Shown here: positions 51,747 to 59,520 of the stretch, piece after piece
Layout: each line of letters opens with the position of its first letter
How positions within the stretch are numbered: position 1 is the stretch's first letter
Assembly (NCBI RefSeq): GCF_048006345.1
Contig: NZ_CP180351.1
Location: 2,790,001-2,854,000, forward strand
Origin: Marivita sp030148515
GTDB lineage: Bacteria > Pseudomonadota > Alphaproteobacteria > Rhodobacterales > Rhodobacteraceae
Reading direction: 5' to 3'
DNA length: 64,000 nucleotides
Translations under genes and position numbers: made by a program
Notes under the pieces: model-generated
Told to the model about the DNA's origin: nothing
Database searches by the model: none
The model's input: only the letters and a program-made list of their open reading frames with translations

Positions 51747-52616
51747 TCACTCGACCGAGGCTTCGCCGCCACCCAAGCCATGCACATAGGAGGCCACGGC
51801 ACGGATTTCGGCTTCACTCAGGCGATCCGTCCAAGGCGGCATCACGCCAAAGCGCGAATAGGTCACTGTCTCCGTCAGGGTCGCGTAGTCGCCACCGTAG
51901 AGCCAGATCGCGTCCGTCAGGTTCGGCGCACCTTGAAAGCGGTCACCTGTTCCGTCGTCCATGTGGCAGGCCGCGCAATTGTCGAGGAACACCGTCTCAC
52001 CAGCCGCGACCATTGAGGCATCGTTCGGTTCACCTGAGAGCGACATCACGTAGTTGACCACCTGGCTGATCTCTTCTTCGGCAAGCATTTCGCCAAATGC
52101 AGGCATCTGCGACCAACGGGCGTCCGGGTCTTCTTCGTTGCGGATCCCGTGCGTGATCGTGGTGTGGATTGCCTCGATATCCCCTCCCCAAAGCCAGTCG
52201 TCGTCCAGCAGGTTGGGATACCCCTTGGCGCCGGCCGCGCCAGAGCCGTGACACTGGGCGCACCATGTACGGAACACCGCAGCTCCCGCGTTCTGGGCGT
52301 ACTGGTTGAGGTCGGCATCCTGCGCGATCTCGGTCAGTTCAACCGACGCAAGCTGTGCGTTGATCCCCGCATTGGCATCTTCGAACCGCGCGATCTCTTC
52401 CGCCACCTGCGCCCGTGTGGAGAACCCAAGGATACCGGGTGTGGCTTCCTTGATGCCCGGCCATGCGGGATAGGCGATGGTGTAGAGCACACCCCAGACG
52501 ATGGTCGCGTAGAAAGTCCACAGCCACCAGCGCGGCAGGGGTTTGTTGTATTCCTTGATCCCGTCCCACTCGTGACCGGTGGTTTCATAATCAAGATCGT
52601 CGTCTTTCTTACTCAT
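51747..52616 (-). CDS. ccoP: cbb3-type cytochrome c oxidase subunit III (dihaem cytochrome CcoP)
   Basis: A 289-residue membrane cytochrome. One N-terminal helix (about residues 30-50, LPRWWLWTFYATIVWGVLYT) is followed by two cytochrome c domains with haem motifs CAQCHGSGA and CAACHMDDG and axial Met residues in QMPAFGEML and GVMPPWTDR. It passes electrons to CcoO and CcoN. The start overlaps the ccoQ stop (ATGA). It is the last gene of ccoNOQP. Confidence 0.97.
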   Translation of the reverse strand: MSKKDDDLDYETTGHEWDGIKEYNKPLPRWWLWTFYATIVWGVLYTIAYPAWPGIKEATPGILGFSTRAQVAEEIARFEDANAGINAQLASVELTEIAQDADLNQYAQNAGAAVFRTWCAQCHGSGAAGAKGYPNLLDDDWLWGGDIEAIHTTITHGIRNEEDPDARWSQMPAFGEMLAEEEISQVVNYVMSLSGEPNDASMVAAGETVFLDNCAACHMDDGTGDRFQGAPNLTDAIWLYGGDYATLTETVTYSRFGVMPPWTDRLSEAEIRAVASYVHGLGGGEASVE

Positions 52617-52798
52617 GTCCTCGCCTCCTTGGATGCGGCGGGTTTGTCTTCATTGCGAAACGGGATGTTGGCTGTGTCGCGATGTGTTTTGTTGCTGCCG
52701 GGGCGAATGGCCCAGAGGATCACCCCGACAAAGAACAGGAACAGGACAAGCAGCATCCAGCTGTCTGCGAATTCCCGGAGAAACGAATAGGTTTCCAT
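52613..52798 (-). CDS. ccoQ: cbb3-type cytochrome c oxidase subunit CcoQ
   Basis: A 61-residue single-pass membrane protein starting METYSFLREFADSWMLLVLF, followed by GVILWAIRPGSNKTHRDTA. The F-x-x-x-I-x-W-x-x-R-P-G motif is typical of CcoQ/FixQ. It stabilises the association of CcoP with the core complex. It lies 11 bp after ccoO and overlaps ccoP by four bases. Confidence 0.95.
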   Translation of the reverse strand: METYSFLREFADSWMLLVLFLFFVGVILWAIRPGSNKTHRDTANIPFRNEDKPAASKEART

Positions 52799-52809
52799 GT
52801 CATTCCTCC

Positions 52810-53538
52810 TTAGCGGCTTGCGTCTGGGGTGAAGGTCGAGAAGTCAACCATTGTGCCCAGAACCTGCAGGTAGGCGATCAAGGCATCTGCTTCGGAAACG
52901 CCCGGCTGGCCGTCAAAGTTGCGCACGTTGACGCCTTCGCCGTAGCGTTCGAGCAGACCGTCGAAATCGCTGTCCGGATCGGCTTGCGCCCGGAAGTCTT
53001 CGCGCGCCGCTTCGATCATCTCGCTGGTGTACGGGACACCGACAAAGGCGTTGGTCGCCATGACGTCGCCGATATGTTCGCCTTCCAGCAGTGTCGCTTC
53101 GAGGAAGCCGTATTTCGGCATCACCGATTCCGGCACAACCGACTGCGGATCCCGCAGGTGATCGACATGCCAGTCGTCCGAGTAGCGGCCACCGACGCGG
53201 GCGAGGTCAGGCCCGGTCCGCTTGGACCCCCACTGGAACGGGTGGTCGTACATCGACTCGGCTGCAAGGCTGTAGTGGCCATAGCGTTCGACCTCGTCGC
53301 GCATCGGACGGATCATCTGGCTGTGGCACACATAGCAGCCTTCGCGCAGATAGACGTTCCGACCCGCCAGTTCGAGAGGCGTGTAGGGGCGCACACCCTC
53401 GACCTCTTCAATTGTGTTTTCGAGATAGAAGAGCGGCACGATCTGCACCAGTCCGCCGACGGTCACGACCAGAAAGCTGAAAACCAGCAACAATGTCGCG
53501 TTGGTTTCGATAATCTTGTGTTTGTCAAGAATACCCAT
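52810..53538 (-). CDS. ccoO: cbb3-type cytochrome c oxidase subunit II (monohaem cytochrome CcoO)
   Basis: A 242-residue membrane-anchored cytochrome. The N-terminal helix lies near residues 14-34. The haem motif is YLREGCYVCHSQMIRPMRDE (CxxCH). FQWGSKRTGPDLARVGGRYS and PKYGFLEA follow, where the axial Met lies in VVPESVMPKYGF. It is the electron entry link between CcoP and CcoN. It lies 13 bp after ccoN. Confidence 0.97.
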   Translation of the reverse strand: MGILDKHKIIETNATLLLVFSFLVVTVGGLVQIVPLFYLENTIEEVEGVRPYTPLELAGRNVYLREGCYVCHSQMIRPMRDEVERYGHYSLAAESMYDHPFQWGSKRTGPDLARVGGRYSDDWHVDHLRDPQSVVPESVMPKYGFLEATLLEGEHIGDVMATNAFVGVPYTSEMIEAAREDFRAQADPDSDFDGLLERYGEGVNVRNFDGQPGVSEADALIAYLQVLGTMVDFSTFTPDASR

Positions 53539-53551
53539 TGTCCAAGCCTCC

Positions 53552-55162
53552 TTATTCGGCCGGGACGGCTGCGGGCGAAACCGCGGCGTCTTTTGCCGGG
53601 CTGCGCTTCACAGTCATCCAAAGGTTGTAGCACATGATCAAGGCACCAGTGAGATACATCACACCGCCCAGAGCACGCACGACGTACATCGGGAACTTCG
53701 CACTCACGGTGTCGGCAAAACTGTTCACGAGGAACCCGTTTGCATCGACTTCGCGCCACATCAGGCCTTCCATGATCCCGGTGACCCACATCGAGGCCGC
53801 GTAGAGAATGATGCCGATGGTGGCGAGCCAGAAGTGCCAGCTGACCATGCTCAGGCTATAGAGCCGCTGACGGTTCCAGAGCTTGGGCACCAGGAAGTAC
53901 AGAGCCCCGAAGGTGATCATGCCGTTCCAGCCAAGCGCGCCGGAGTGGACGTGACCAATGGTCCAGTCGGTGTAGTGCGACAGCGAATTGACCGCGCGGA
54001 TCGACATCATCGGACCTTCAAAGGTCGACATGCCGTAGAAGCCAAGCGAGATCACCATCATCCGGATCACCGGGTCGGTGCGCAGCTTGTCCCATGCGCC
54101 GCTCAGCGTCATCAGACCGTTGATCATGCCGCCCCAGCTGGGCATCCAGAGCACGATCGAGAACACCATGCCAAGGGTCGAGGCCCAATCCGGCAGAGCG
54201 GTGTAATGCAGGTGGTGCGGACCGGCCCAGATATAAAGGAAGATCAGCGCCCAGAAGTGAATGATCGACAACTTGTAGCTGAAGACCGGACGTTCGGCCT
54301 GCTTGGGGATGAAGTAATACATCATGCCAAGGAAGCCTGCGGTCAGGAAGAAGCCCACGGCGTTGTGGCCATACCACCACTGAACCATCGCGTCCTGCAC
54401 ACCTGCGAAAACCTGAACCGACTTTGAGCCGAAGATCGAGACCGGGATGCTCAGGTTGTTGAACACATGCAGCATCGCGACCGTGACGATGAAGGACAGG
54501 AAGAACCAGTTGGCTACATAAATATGAGGTTCTTTGCGCTTGATGATCGTGCCGAGGAAAACCGCCAGATAGGCCAGCCAAACGATGGTCAGCCACAGAT
54601 CGATATACCACTCGGGTTCCGCGTATTCCTTGGACTGAGTTGCCCCCAGCAAGTAGCCGGTCGCGGCCAGCACGATGAACAGGTTATAGCCCCAGAACAC
54701 GAACCAGCCGAGGTTCCCACCCCACAGGCGCGCGGCGCTGGTGCGCTGCACCACATAGAACGATGTCGCGATCAGGGCGTTGCCACCAAAGGCGAAGATC
54801 ACCGCAGAGGTGTGCAGCGGGCGCAGACGCCCGAAATTCGCATAGCCCTGGGCCCAATCGAAATTGAGCGCCGGAAAGGCCAACTGGAACGCGATGAAGG
54901 TTCCCACAAGGAAACCGACGACGCCCCAAAAGGCCGTTGCGATCACGCCGTAGCGGATCACACCGTCCATATAGCTTGTTTCAAGAACGGCTGCTGGCAC
55001 CGGTTCATCGGTGTTGCGCAGCACCCAAAGGAAGAGCCCGGCAGATATCGCCATGATCAGAATGGCGTGAACCTGATAGGCCAAATCGCGTGCATAACTT
55101 GCTGCAATCATCGCAAAGAGCGTGATCAAACCAAGCGCGATTAGCTTGATATAGTTCAACAT
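53552..55162 (-). CDS. ccoN: cbb3-type cytochrome c oxidase subunit I
   Basis: A 536-residue catalytic subunit with about 12-14 membrane helices. Conserved pieces include LRPLHTSAVIFAFGGNALIA (low-spin haem His), MVQWWYGHNAVGFFLTAGFL (CuB His, and the Tyr of the active site nearby), WAGPHHLHYTALPDW (CuB His-His pair) and DWTIGHVHSGALGWNGMITF. The high-affinity oxygen reductase works in microaerobic respiration and pumps protons. It heads ccoNOQP, behind the FNR box at 55255. Confidence 0.98.
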   Translation of the reverse strand: MLNYIKLIALGLITLFAMIAASYARDLAYQVHAILIMAISAGLFLWVLRNTDEPVPAAVLETSYMDGVIRYGVIATAFWGVVGFLVGTFIAFQLAFPALNFDWAQGYANFGRLRPLHTSAVIFAFGGNALIATSFYVVQRTSAARLWGGNLGWFVFWGYNLFIVLAATGYLLGATQSKEYAEPEWYIDLWLTIVWLAYLAVFLGTIIKRKEPHIYVANWFFLSFIVTVAMLHVFNNLSIPVSIFGSKSVQVFAGVQDAMVQWWYGHNAVGFFLTAGFLGMMYYFIPKQAERPVFSYKLSIIHFWALIFLYIWAGPHHLHYTALPDWASTLGMVFSIVLWMPSWGGMINGLMTLSGAWDKLRTDPVIRMMVISLGFYGMSTFEGPMMSIRAVNSLSHYTDWTIGHVHSGALGWNGMITFGALYFLVPKLWNRQRLYSLSMVSWHFWLATIGIILYAASMWVTGIMEGLMWREVDANGFLVNSFADTVSAKFPMYVVRALGGVMYLTGALIMCYNLWMTVKRSPAKDAAVSPAAVPAE

Positions 55163-55254
55163 TTTTTGTCCCTTCGTCTTACCTGCGCGATTCGGCTGCC
55201 GCGCGGGCGGTTTTCAGACTGGGCCCTTAATGCGAAACTTGGCCAAACCTATCC

Positions 55255-55268
55255 TTGATCTGCATCAA
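55255..55268. promoter_or_regulatory. FNR box between ccoN and a universal stress gene
   Basis: TTGATCTGCATCAA is a perfect FNR palindrome. Its centre is about 100 bp before both the ccoN and the Usp start codons, so a single box could activate both divergent transcripts with leaders of about 60 bases. Confidence 0.9.
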
Positions 55269-55362
55269 TAGAATTGCGGGACTTGTTTGATGGGTGTCAA
55301 AGCGCCTCATGCGACTTCGGTCGAAGATGGTTCCAGTGGGAAATCAACCAAGGGAGCCAACC

Positions 55363-56202
55363 ATGTCTTTCAAAACGATCCTGGCCGTCGTCACCGATCA
55401 CGCCCATCTGACCGAGACACTTTCGCAGGCCATTTCCATGGCCAGCGCGCTGGACGCCCATCTTGATGTTCTATGTGTTGGCGTCGATCGCACCCAAACC
55501 GGCTACTATTATGCCGGCATGAACGCGGCCATCCTGCAGGAAACTCTGAACCAGGCGCGCGAAGATGCATCGGGACTGGCAGCCGCTGCGAAAAAGCAGA
55601 TGGGTCTGTCAGAGCTGCGCTGGGGTGTGACCGAAGCGGTGTGTCAACTTGCCGATGTCGCACGGTTTGTCGCCTCTCATGCCCGATTTGCCGATCTGGC
55701 GATCGTGCCACGGCCCTATGGCGATGATCGGGGCATTGAACTTGAACCCGTCGTCGAAGGTGCGCTGTTCGAGGGGCAGTCTCCAGTGATCGTGCTGCCT
55801 GACGGCGGTCTTGAACTGAAGTTACCCGGCAAGATCGCGATTGGCTGGAACGAAAGCGCCGAGGCGCTTCGGGCCGTGCGCAGTGCGCTGCCATTTCTGA
55901 GCAGCGCGCACACTGTGCATATCGTCGTGATCGACCCACCAAAACACGGGCCGACCCGGTCCGATCCGGGTGGGCAAGTGTCGCAATATCTTGCCCGTCA
56001 CGGGGTAAAGGTGGAAATCGACGTGTTGTCCAAGACCATGCCACGGGTATCCGATGTGATGCGGCGTCATGTGATGGACATCAATGCCGACATGGTCGTG
56101 ATGGGTGCCTATGGGCATTCCCGGTTCCGCGAGGCCATTCTTGGTGGCGCAACGCGCAATATGCTCGAAACCAGCGAAGTGCCGGTTTTCATGGCACATT
56201 AA
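55363..56202 (+). CDS. Universal stress protein with two UspA domains
   Basis: A 279-residue cytoplasmic protein. The ATG at 55363 follows AAGGGAG. Domain 1 begins MSFKTILAVVTDHAHLTETL. Domain 2 begins GKIAIGWNESAEALRAVRSA and ends with the nucleotide-binding motif MGAYGHSRFREAILGGATRN (G-x2-G-x9-G-S/T type). It shares an FNR box with ccoN, so it is probably induced at low oxygen, as Usp proteins beside cco clusters often are. It is convergent with the GntR gene. Confidence 0.92.
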   Translation: MSFKTILAVVTDHAHLTETLSQAISMASALDAHLDVLCVGVDRTQTGYYYAGMNAAILQETLNQAREDASGLAAAAKKQMGLSELRWGVTEAVCQLADVARFVASHARFADLAIVPRPYGDDRGIELEPVVEGALFEGQSPVIVLPDGGLELKLPGKIAIGWNESAEALRAVRSALPFLSSAHTVHIVVIDPPKHGPTRSDPGGQVSQYLARHGVKVEIDVLSKTMPRVSDVMRRHVMDINADMVVMGAYGHSRFREAILGGATRNMLETSEVPVFMAH

Positions 56203-56210
56203 ACGTCGGG

Positions 56211-56861
56211 TTATCCGGTCAGTAGGCGCAGACCTTGGGTCACGTCTGACCGAACCGCCAAGCGAAGGCCGGGTTCATCCCCGGCCTTCAGCGCCGCTAC
56301 GATCAACCTGTGATATTGTGGCGCTTCCGTCCGCCGCAACCGCCCATAAAGCGCCCGCATCGTGGGGCCAAGCTGCAACCAGACCTGTTCGGCCATGGCC
56401 AGCATCGCCGGGGCTTGCGCCCGCAGATACAAGGTCCGGTGAAAGTCCAGATTTGTCCGGATGTAGCCCACGGCATCCCGGTTCGAGATCGCGTCCGAAA
56501 TCGTCCCGTTGATCGCCTGCAACCGGTCGATCAGGGCCAGATGGGCGCGCGGCAGGGCGCGGCTCGCCAGTTCCACTTCGATCAGGGCGCGCAACGCGGC
56601 AAGTTCCTCGATCCTGTCGTTCGACAGTTCAGGCGTCGACACCCGCCCCGAAGCCGACATCGACAAGGCTCCTTCCGCGACCAGCCGCTGAAACGCTTCA
56701 CGCGCGGGCGTCATCGACACATCGAACTCCCGCGCAACGCCGCGCAGGGTCAGCTGTTCACCAGGAGACATCTGACCAAACATGATCCGGTTCCGCAGAC
56801 CGCGATAGACGCGGTCATGTGCGGACAGGGTTGGTTCCGTGGGGCGGGTCAGGACGCTCAT
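56211..56861 (-). CDS. GntR-family regulator with FCD domain
   Basis: A 216-residue regulator. The winged helix-turn-helix is YRGLRNRIMFGQMSPGEQLT and REFDVSMTPAREAFQRLVAE. The helical FCD ligand domain carries the metal-binding His residues in FHRTLYLRAQ and related positions. FCD members sense organic acids or sugar acids. A 12-bp palindrome at 56868 lies 7 bp before the start. No catabolic gene is adjacent, so the regulated pathway is elsewhere. Confidence 0.9.
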   Translation of the reverse strand: MSVLTRPTEPTLSAHDRVYRGLRNRIMFGQMSPGEQLTLRGVAREFDVSMTPAREAFQRLVAEGALSMSASGRVSTPELSNDRIEELAALRALIEVELASRALPRAHLALIDRLQAINGTISDAISNRDAVGYIRTNLDFHRTLYLRAQAPAMLAMAEQVWLQLGPTMRALYGRLRRTEAPQYHRLIVAALKAGDEPGLRLAVRSDVTQGLRLLTG

Positions 56862-56867
56862 ACTGAA

Positions 56868-56879
56868 CTGTGATCACAG
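56868..56879. promoter_or_regulatory. Palindromic operator candidate (CTGTGATCACAG)
   Basis: A perfect 12-bp palindrome immediately upstream of the GntR start codon, with GntR-like TGTGATCACA symmetry. It is a likely autoregulatory site. Confidence 0.6.
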
Positions 56880-56891
56880 CTGTGGAATGGG

Positions 56892-57584
56892 TCAAGCACC
56901 AAACCGGAAGCGATGCAGCTTCGGGCCGTCTTGCCGCAGCCATGCACGCGCATCGTGATGTGGGCCATAAAGCTGATCGACCACGCGCCAGAAATTGGCC
57001 GAGTGGTTCATTTCCTTCAAATGCGCAACTTCATGCGCCGCCACATAATCAAGCACGAATCTCGGCGCGAGGATCAAACGCCAAGAATACATCAGTGCGC
57101 CTGCTGACGAACACGAGCCCCAACGGGACCGCGTGTCGCGCAGCGTCAGCCGGGTGTACCGAAGGCCCAACCGCTCGGAATAGTGATCGGACGCTCGGGT
57201 CAGCGCGATCCGCGCCTGCTCCTTGAGCCACGCTTGCAGGTGAATACGCCCGGTCTCGACCGGGGCAGGCAGGGTGATCCTGCCATCCGCCACCAGCAGA
57301 CGCCGTGCCGACCCCGCAACAATTTCAAACGATTGCCCGCCTACATCCAGCCGGTCACCGGGCCCGACAAGCGCGGGGCCGGCCCGTTTCGATAGATGCC
57401 CCATGACCCAGTCGCGCTTTTCTGCGGCAAAGGCCAAAGCCTCGCGTTCTGAAACACCACGCGGCACGGTCAGGGTCACTCCCCCATCGACTCTGGAGAT
57501 CCGCAGCGTCATGCGGCGGGCACGCGCGTTCTTCCGAAGTTTCAAGGGAATTTCGGGGTTGCCGGGAAAGGTTGTGACGCCCAT
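56892..57584 (-). CDS. YgjP-like (DUF45/M48-type) metallopeptidase
   Basis: A 230-residue predicted cytosolic zinc protease. The active site is DYVAAHEVAHLKEMNHSANF (HExxH with the third His in N-H-S-x-x-F-W), followed by FWRVVDQLYGPHHDARAWLR. The segment LTLRDTRSRWGSCSSAGALM (the R-W-G-S-C motif) is a hallmark of the family. The substrate is not known. It is divergent from the TIGR02300 gene and upstream of the GntR gene on the same strand. Confidence 0.92.
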   Translation of the reverse strand: MGVTTFPGNPEIPLKLRKNARARRMTLRISRVDGGVTLTVPRGVSEREALAFAAEKRDWVMGHLSKRAGPALVGPGDRLDVGGQSFEIVAGSARRLLVADGRITLPAPVETGRIHLQAWLKEQARIALTRASDHYSERLGLRYTRLTLRDTRSRWGSCSSAGALMYSWRLILAPRFVLDYVAAHEVAHLKEMNHSANFWRVVDQLYGPHHDARAWLRQDGPKLHRFRFGA

Positions 57585-57688
57585 ATGCCGCTCGATGACC
57601 TCTGCGCCCTAAAGCCTTTGACACCGGTTCGGTGTTATGGCAGTTGGCGCAGATTGTCGATATGACCACGCAATAAAGGGGATGACCC

Positions 57689-58006
57689 ATGCCCAAGGAA
57701 GAATGGGGCGTCAAACGTGTTTGCCCGACCACCGGCAAACGCTTTTATGACCTGAACGCCACTCCGATCATCAGCCCGTATACCGGCGAAGTGGTCGAGA
57801 TTGACACAGGCAAGACCCGCATGATCGCGGCAGACGCCGAAGACCGCCAGAGCAAGTCCAACCTGGACGACACCGATGACGTCGATGTTCTGGAAGATGA
57901 CGATGTTGATGTCGATCTCGATGACGATGACGTTCTCGAGGACGATGAAGACGACAACGTCTCACTTGACGACATCGCGGATGTCGCAGGTAACGACGAC
58001 GATTAA
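57689..58006 (+). CDS. TIGR02300 family protein with acidic tail
   Basis: A 105-residue protein. The N-terminal 45 residues are MPKEEWGVKRVCPTTGKRFY, then DLNATPIISPYTGEVVEI, the conserved core of a family confined largely to alphaproteobacteria. The core may bind metal or RNA, but its role is unestablished. From about residue 55 to the end it is almost entirely Asp/Glu with Val and Leu (a run of DDDDVDVDLD-like repeats), an intrinsically disordered acidic tail. Confidence 0.93.
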   Translation: MPKEEWGVKRVCPTTGKRFYDLNATPIISPYTGEVVEIDTGKTRMIAADAEDRQSKSNLDDTDDVDVLEDDDVDVDLDDDDVLEDDEDDNVSLDDIADVAGNDDD

Positions 58007-58017
58007 TTTCTGCAAAA

Positions 58018-58045
58018 GGGGCGGAATCACGCTTGATCCCGCCCC
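58018..58045. terminator. Hairpin after the TIGR02300 gene
   Basis: A 12-bp stem with one mismatch, GGGGCGGAATCA/TGATCCCGCCCC, and a 4-base loop, between this gene and tRNA-Ala. The following T-tract is weak. Confidence 0.6.
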
Positions 58046-58074
58046 CGGCTTTGCGTAATTGAACGCGCACTAAC

Positions 58075-58150
<76 letters not shown>

Positions 58151-58295
58151 AATTCCAACATATGTTTGATTTCAGCCATCTCCGGCCATTGGTATTTCAA
58201 ACCTTATTTCGGTGCCCTAAATAGGGACTGGACTCGATAACACGCTCTCGTTAGCTTTTTGGTGTTTTATCGAATTTTTCCAAGGCGAGATATTG

Positions 58296-59324
58296 ATGTT
58301 GAATAAGACGTGGCTGGGCATCGCTATCGGCGGTGGTGCCTCCGTTCTTTACGGAAAAGCAGGATACATCCTACAATTCTTGAACCTTGAACACTTGAAC
58401 AATTCGGTATCTTGCGCGGTAGGCGGGGTGCGAATGGGGGCAGCGCTTCACGCCAGTTGCGGCGTCTCTTTTGCTTTGATGACCGGGGTTGGATCCCCAA
58501 AAGATCTTGAGGCAGTGACGGGAAGCGGTTTCGACTTTGCCGCCGATCTTGGCGGTCGTTTTGGAGAACTCGCGAAACTAGGCGGTCGCGCCGGGGAAGC
58601 TGTGGCAAACGGCGTTGCTTCGTTGAACAAGATTCAAACCATAGTAGATTTAAAAGCCTTTCTTGGTACCGAGCGCGGGAAAGTCTTCATCAACTCGATC
58701 ACTGGCGATTTCGCACCATCAAATTCCACTCCGTCTCTATTTATGTTCGGCACGCCCGTCGGTGCGGGTATTGGCGCTGGCATCTGGTACGAATGGCAGG
58801 AAGTTTACGAAGTAGGGGCGATGTCAGCTTGGGCCTGCGTCCCGCTCTCTTGGCGCTTTGTCAACTTCAACGGCGGCCTTTGGCTTCAAATTAAGGACAT
58901 CCCCGCAAAGAACGGAAGTAAGATTACAGTACTTGGCAAACAATTTTCGTGGGGCGTTGACGGCGTCGTCCACTTCATGGAGCCCGATGGGTTTGCGCAT
59001 ACCAAAGGAGCTGTGCAGCGGTTTCGAAGCCAAACTACAGGAATCATCGAAAACAACAGACTGCAAGAAGACCCCGCCTTCCAGAAAGGCCGTGGCGTGG
59101 CTCCGCCGGGCGGTGGCATAAACCTGTCGATTAGAAGCCTTGGGGCTGTGCGAGATTTCCTCGGCTCGCTTACACCGATCCCAGCCGAATCTACAGTCGA
59201 TTTGGGGCTCGCCATCCGATTCGAGGATCAACTTGTTTGGGAAAGCTATGAGTCCGCCAAGCTTTGTACAGCGGGCAACGGTGCAATCAGCACAGTGACA
59301 CAGAACAGCGGTTGGAGATATTGA
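58296..59324 (+). CDS. Hypothetical protein in the segment after tRNA-Ala
   Basis: A 342-residue protein of no family I recognise. The start is the ATG at 58296 (MLNKTWLGIAIGGGASVLYG), with AAGGCGAG upstream. The N-terminal 60 residues are hydrophobic and glycine-rich and could insert in a membrane. Residues 75-110 are a Gly/Ala helix (LGGRFGELAKLGGRAGEAVA). The centre has TPVGAGIGAGIWYEWQEVYE, and the C-terminal part is rich in aromatic and polar residues. Its base composition is more A+T-rich than its neighbours, and it stands alone, consistent with an acquired gene. A toxin or pore former is one guess only. Confidence 0.6.
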   Translation: MLNKTWLGIAIGGGASVLYGKAGYILQFLNLEHLNNSVSCAVGGVRMGAALHASCGVSFALMTGVGSPKDLEAVTGSGFDFAADLGGRFGELAKLGGRAGEAVANGVASLNKIQTIVDLKAFLGTERGKVFINSITGDFAPSNSTPSLFMFGTPVGAGIGAGIWYEWQEVYEVGAMSAWACVPLSWRFVNFNGGLWLQIKDIPAKNGSKITVLGKQFSWGVDGVVHFMEPDGFAHTKGAVQRFRSQTTGIIENNRLQEDPAFQKGRGVAPPGGGINLSIRSLGAVRDFLGSLTPIPAESTVDLGLAIRFEDQLVWESYESAKLCTAGNGAISTVTQNSGWRY

Positions 59325-59520
59325 ACCTTCGCCGGCTATAGCTAAGTGCTCGACACTTTTCAGATGTTGTTGAGGTTGGCAGCATATCACTCGAGAGCAC
59401 TAACTTCGTGGGAGAAAATGCACAGCTCCTCAGCATTGACCTGTGCCATCGAAAATACTGTTTCGCCAAACGAATCACTGTGCCACTATTCAAGAAAAAT
59501 AATATTGGCGGCAGCAGGCT
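59325..59520. other. A+T-rich spacer before the asparagine synthetase-like gene
   Basis: About 200 bp. It contains short overlapping open frames in two phases without ribosome-binding sites. I see no precursor-peptide-like gene or clear promoter. Confidence 0.45.
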
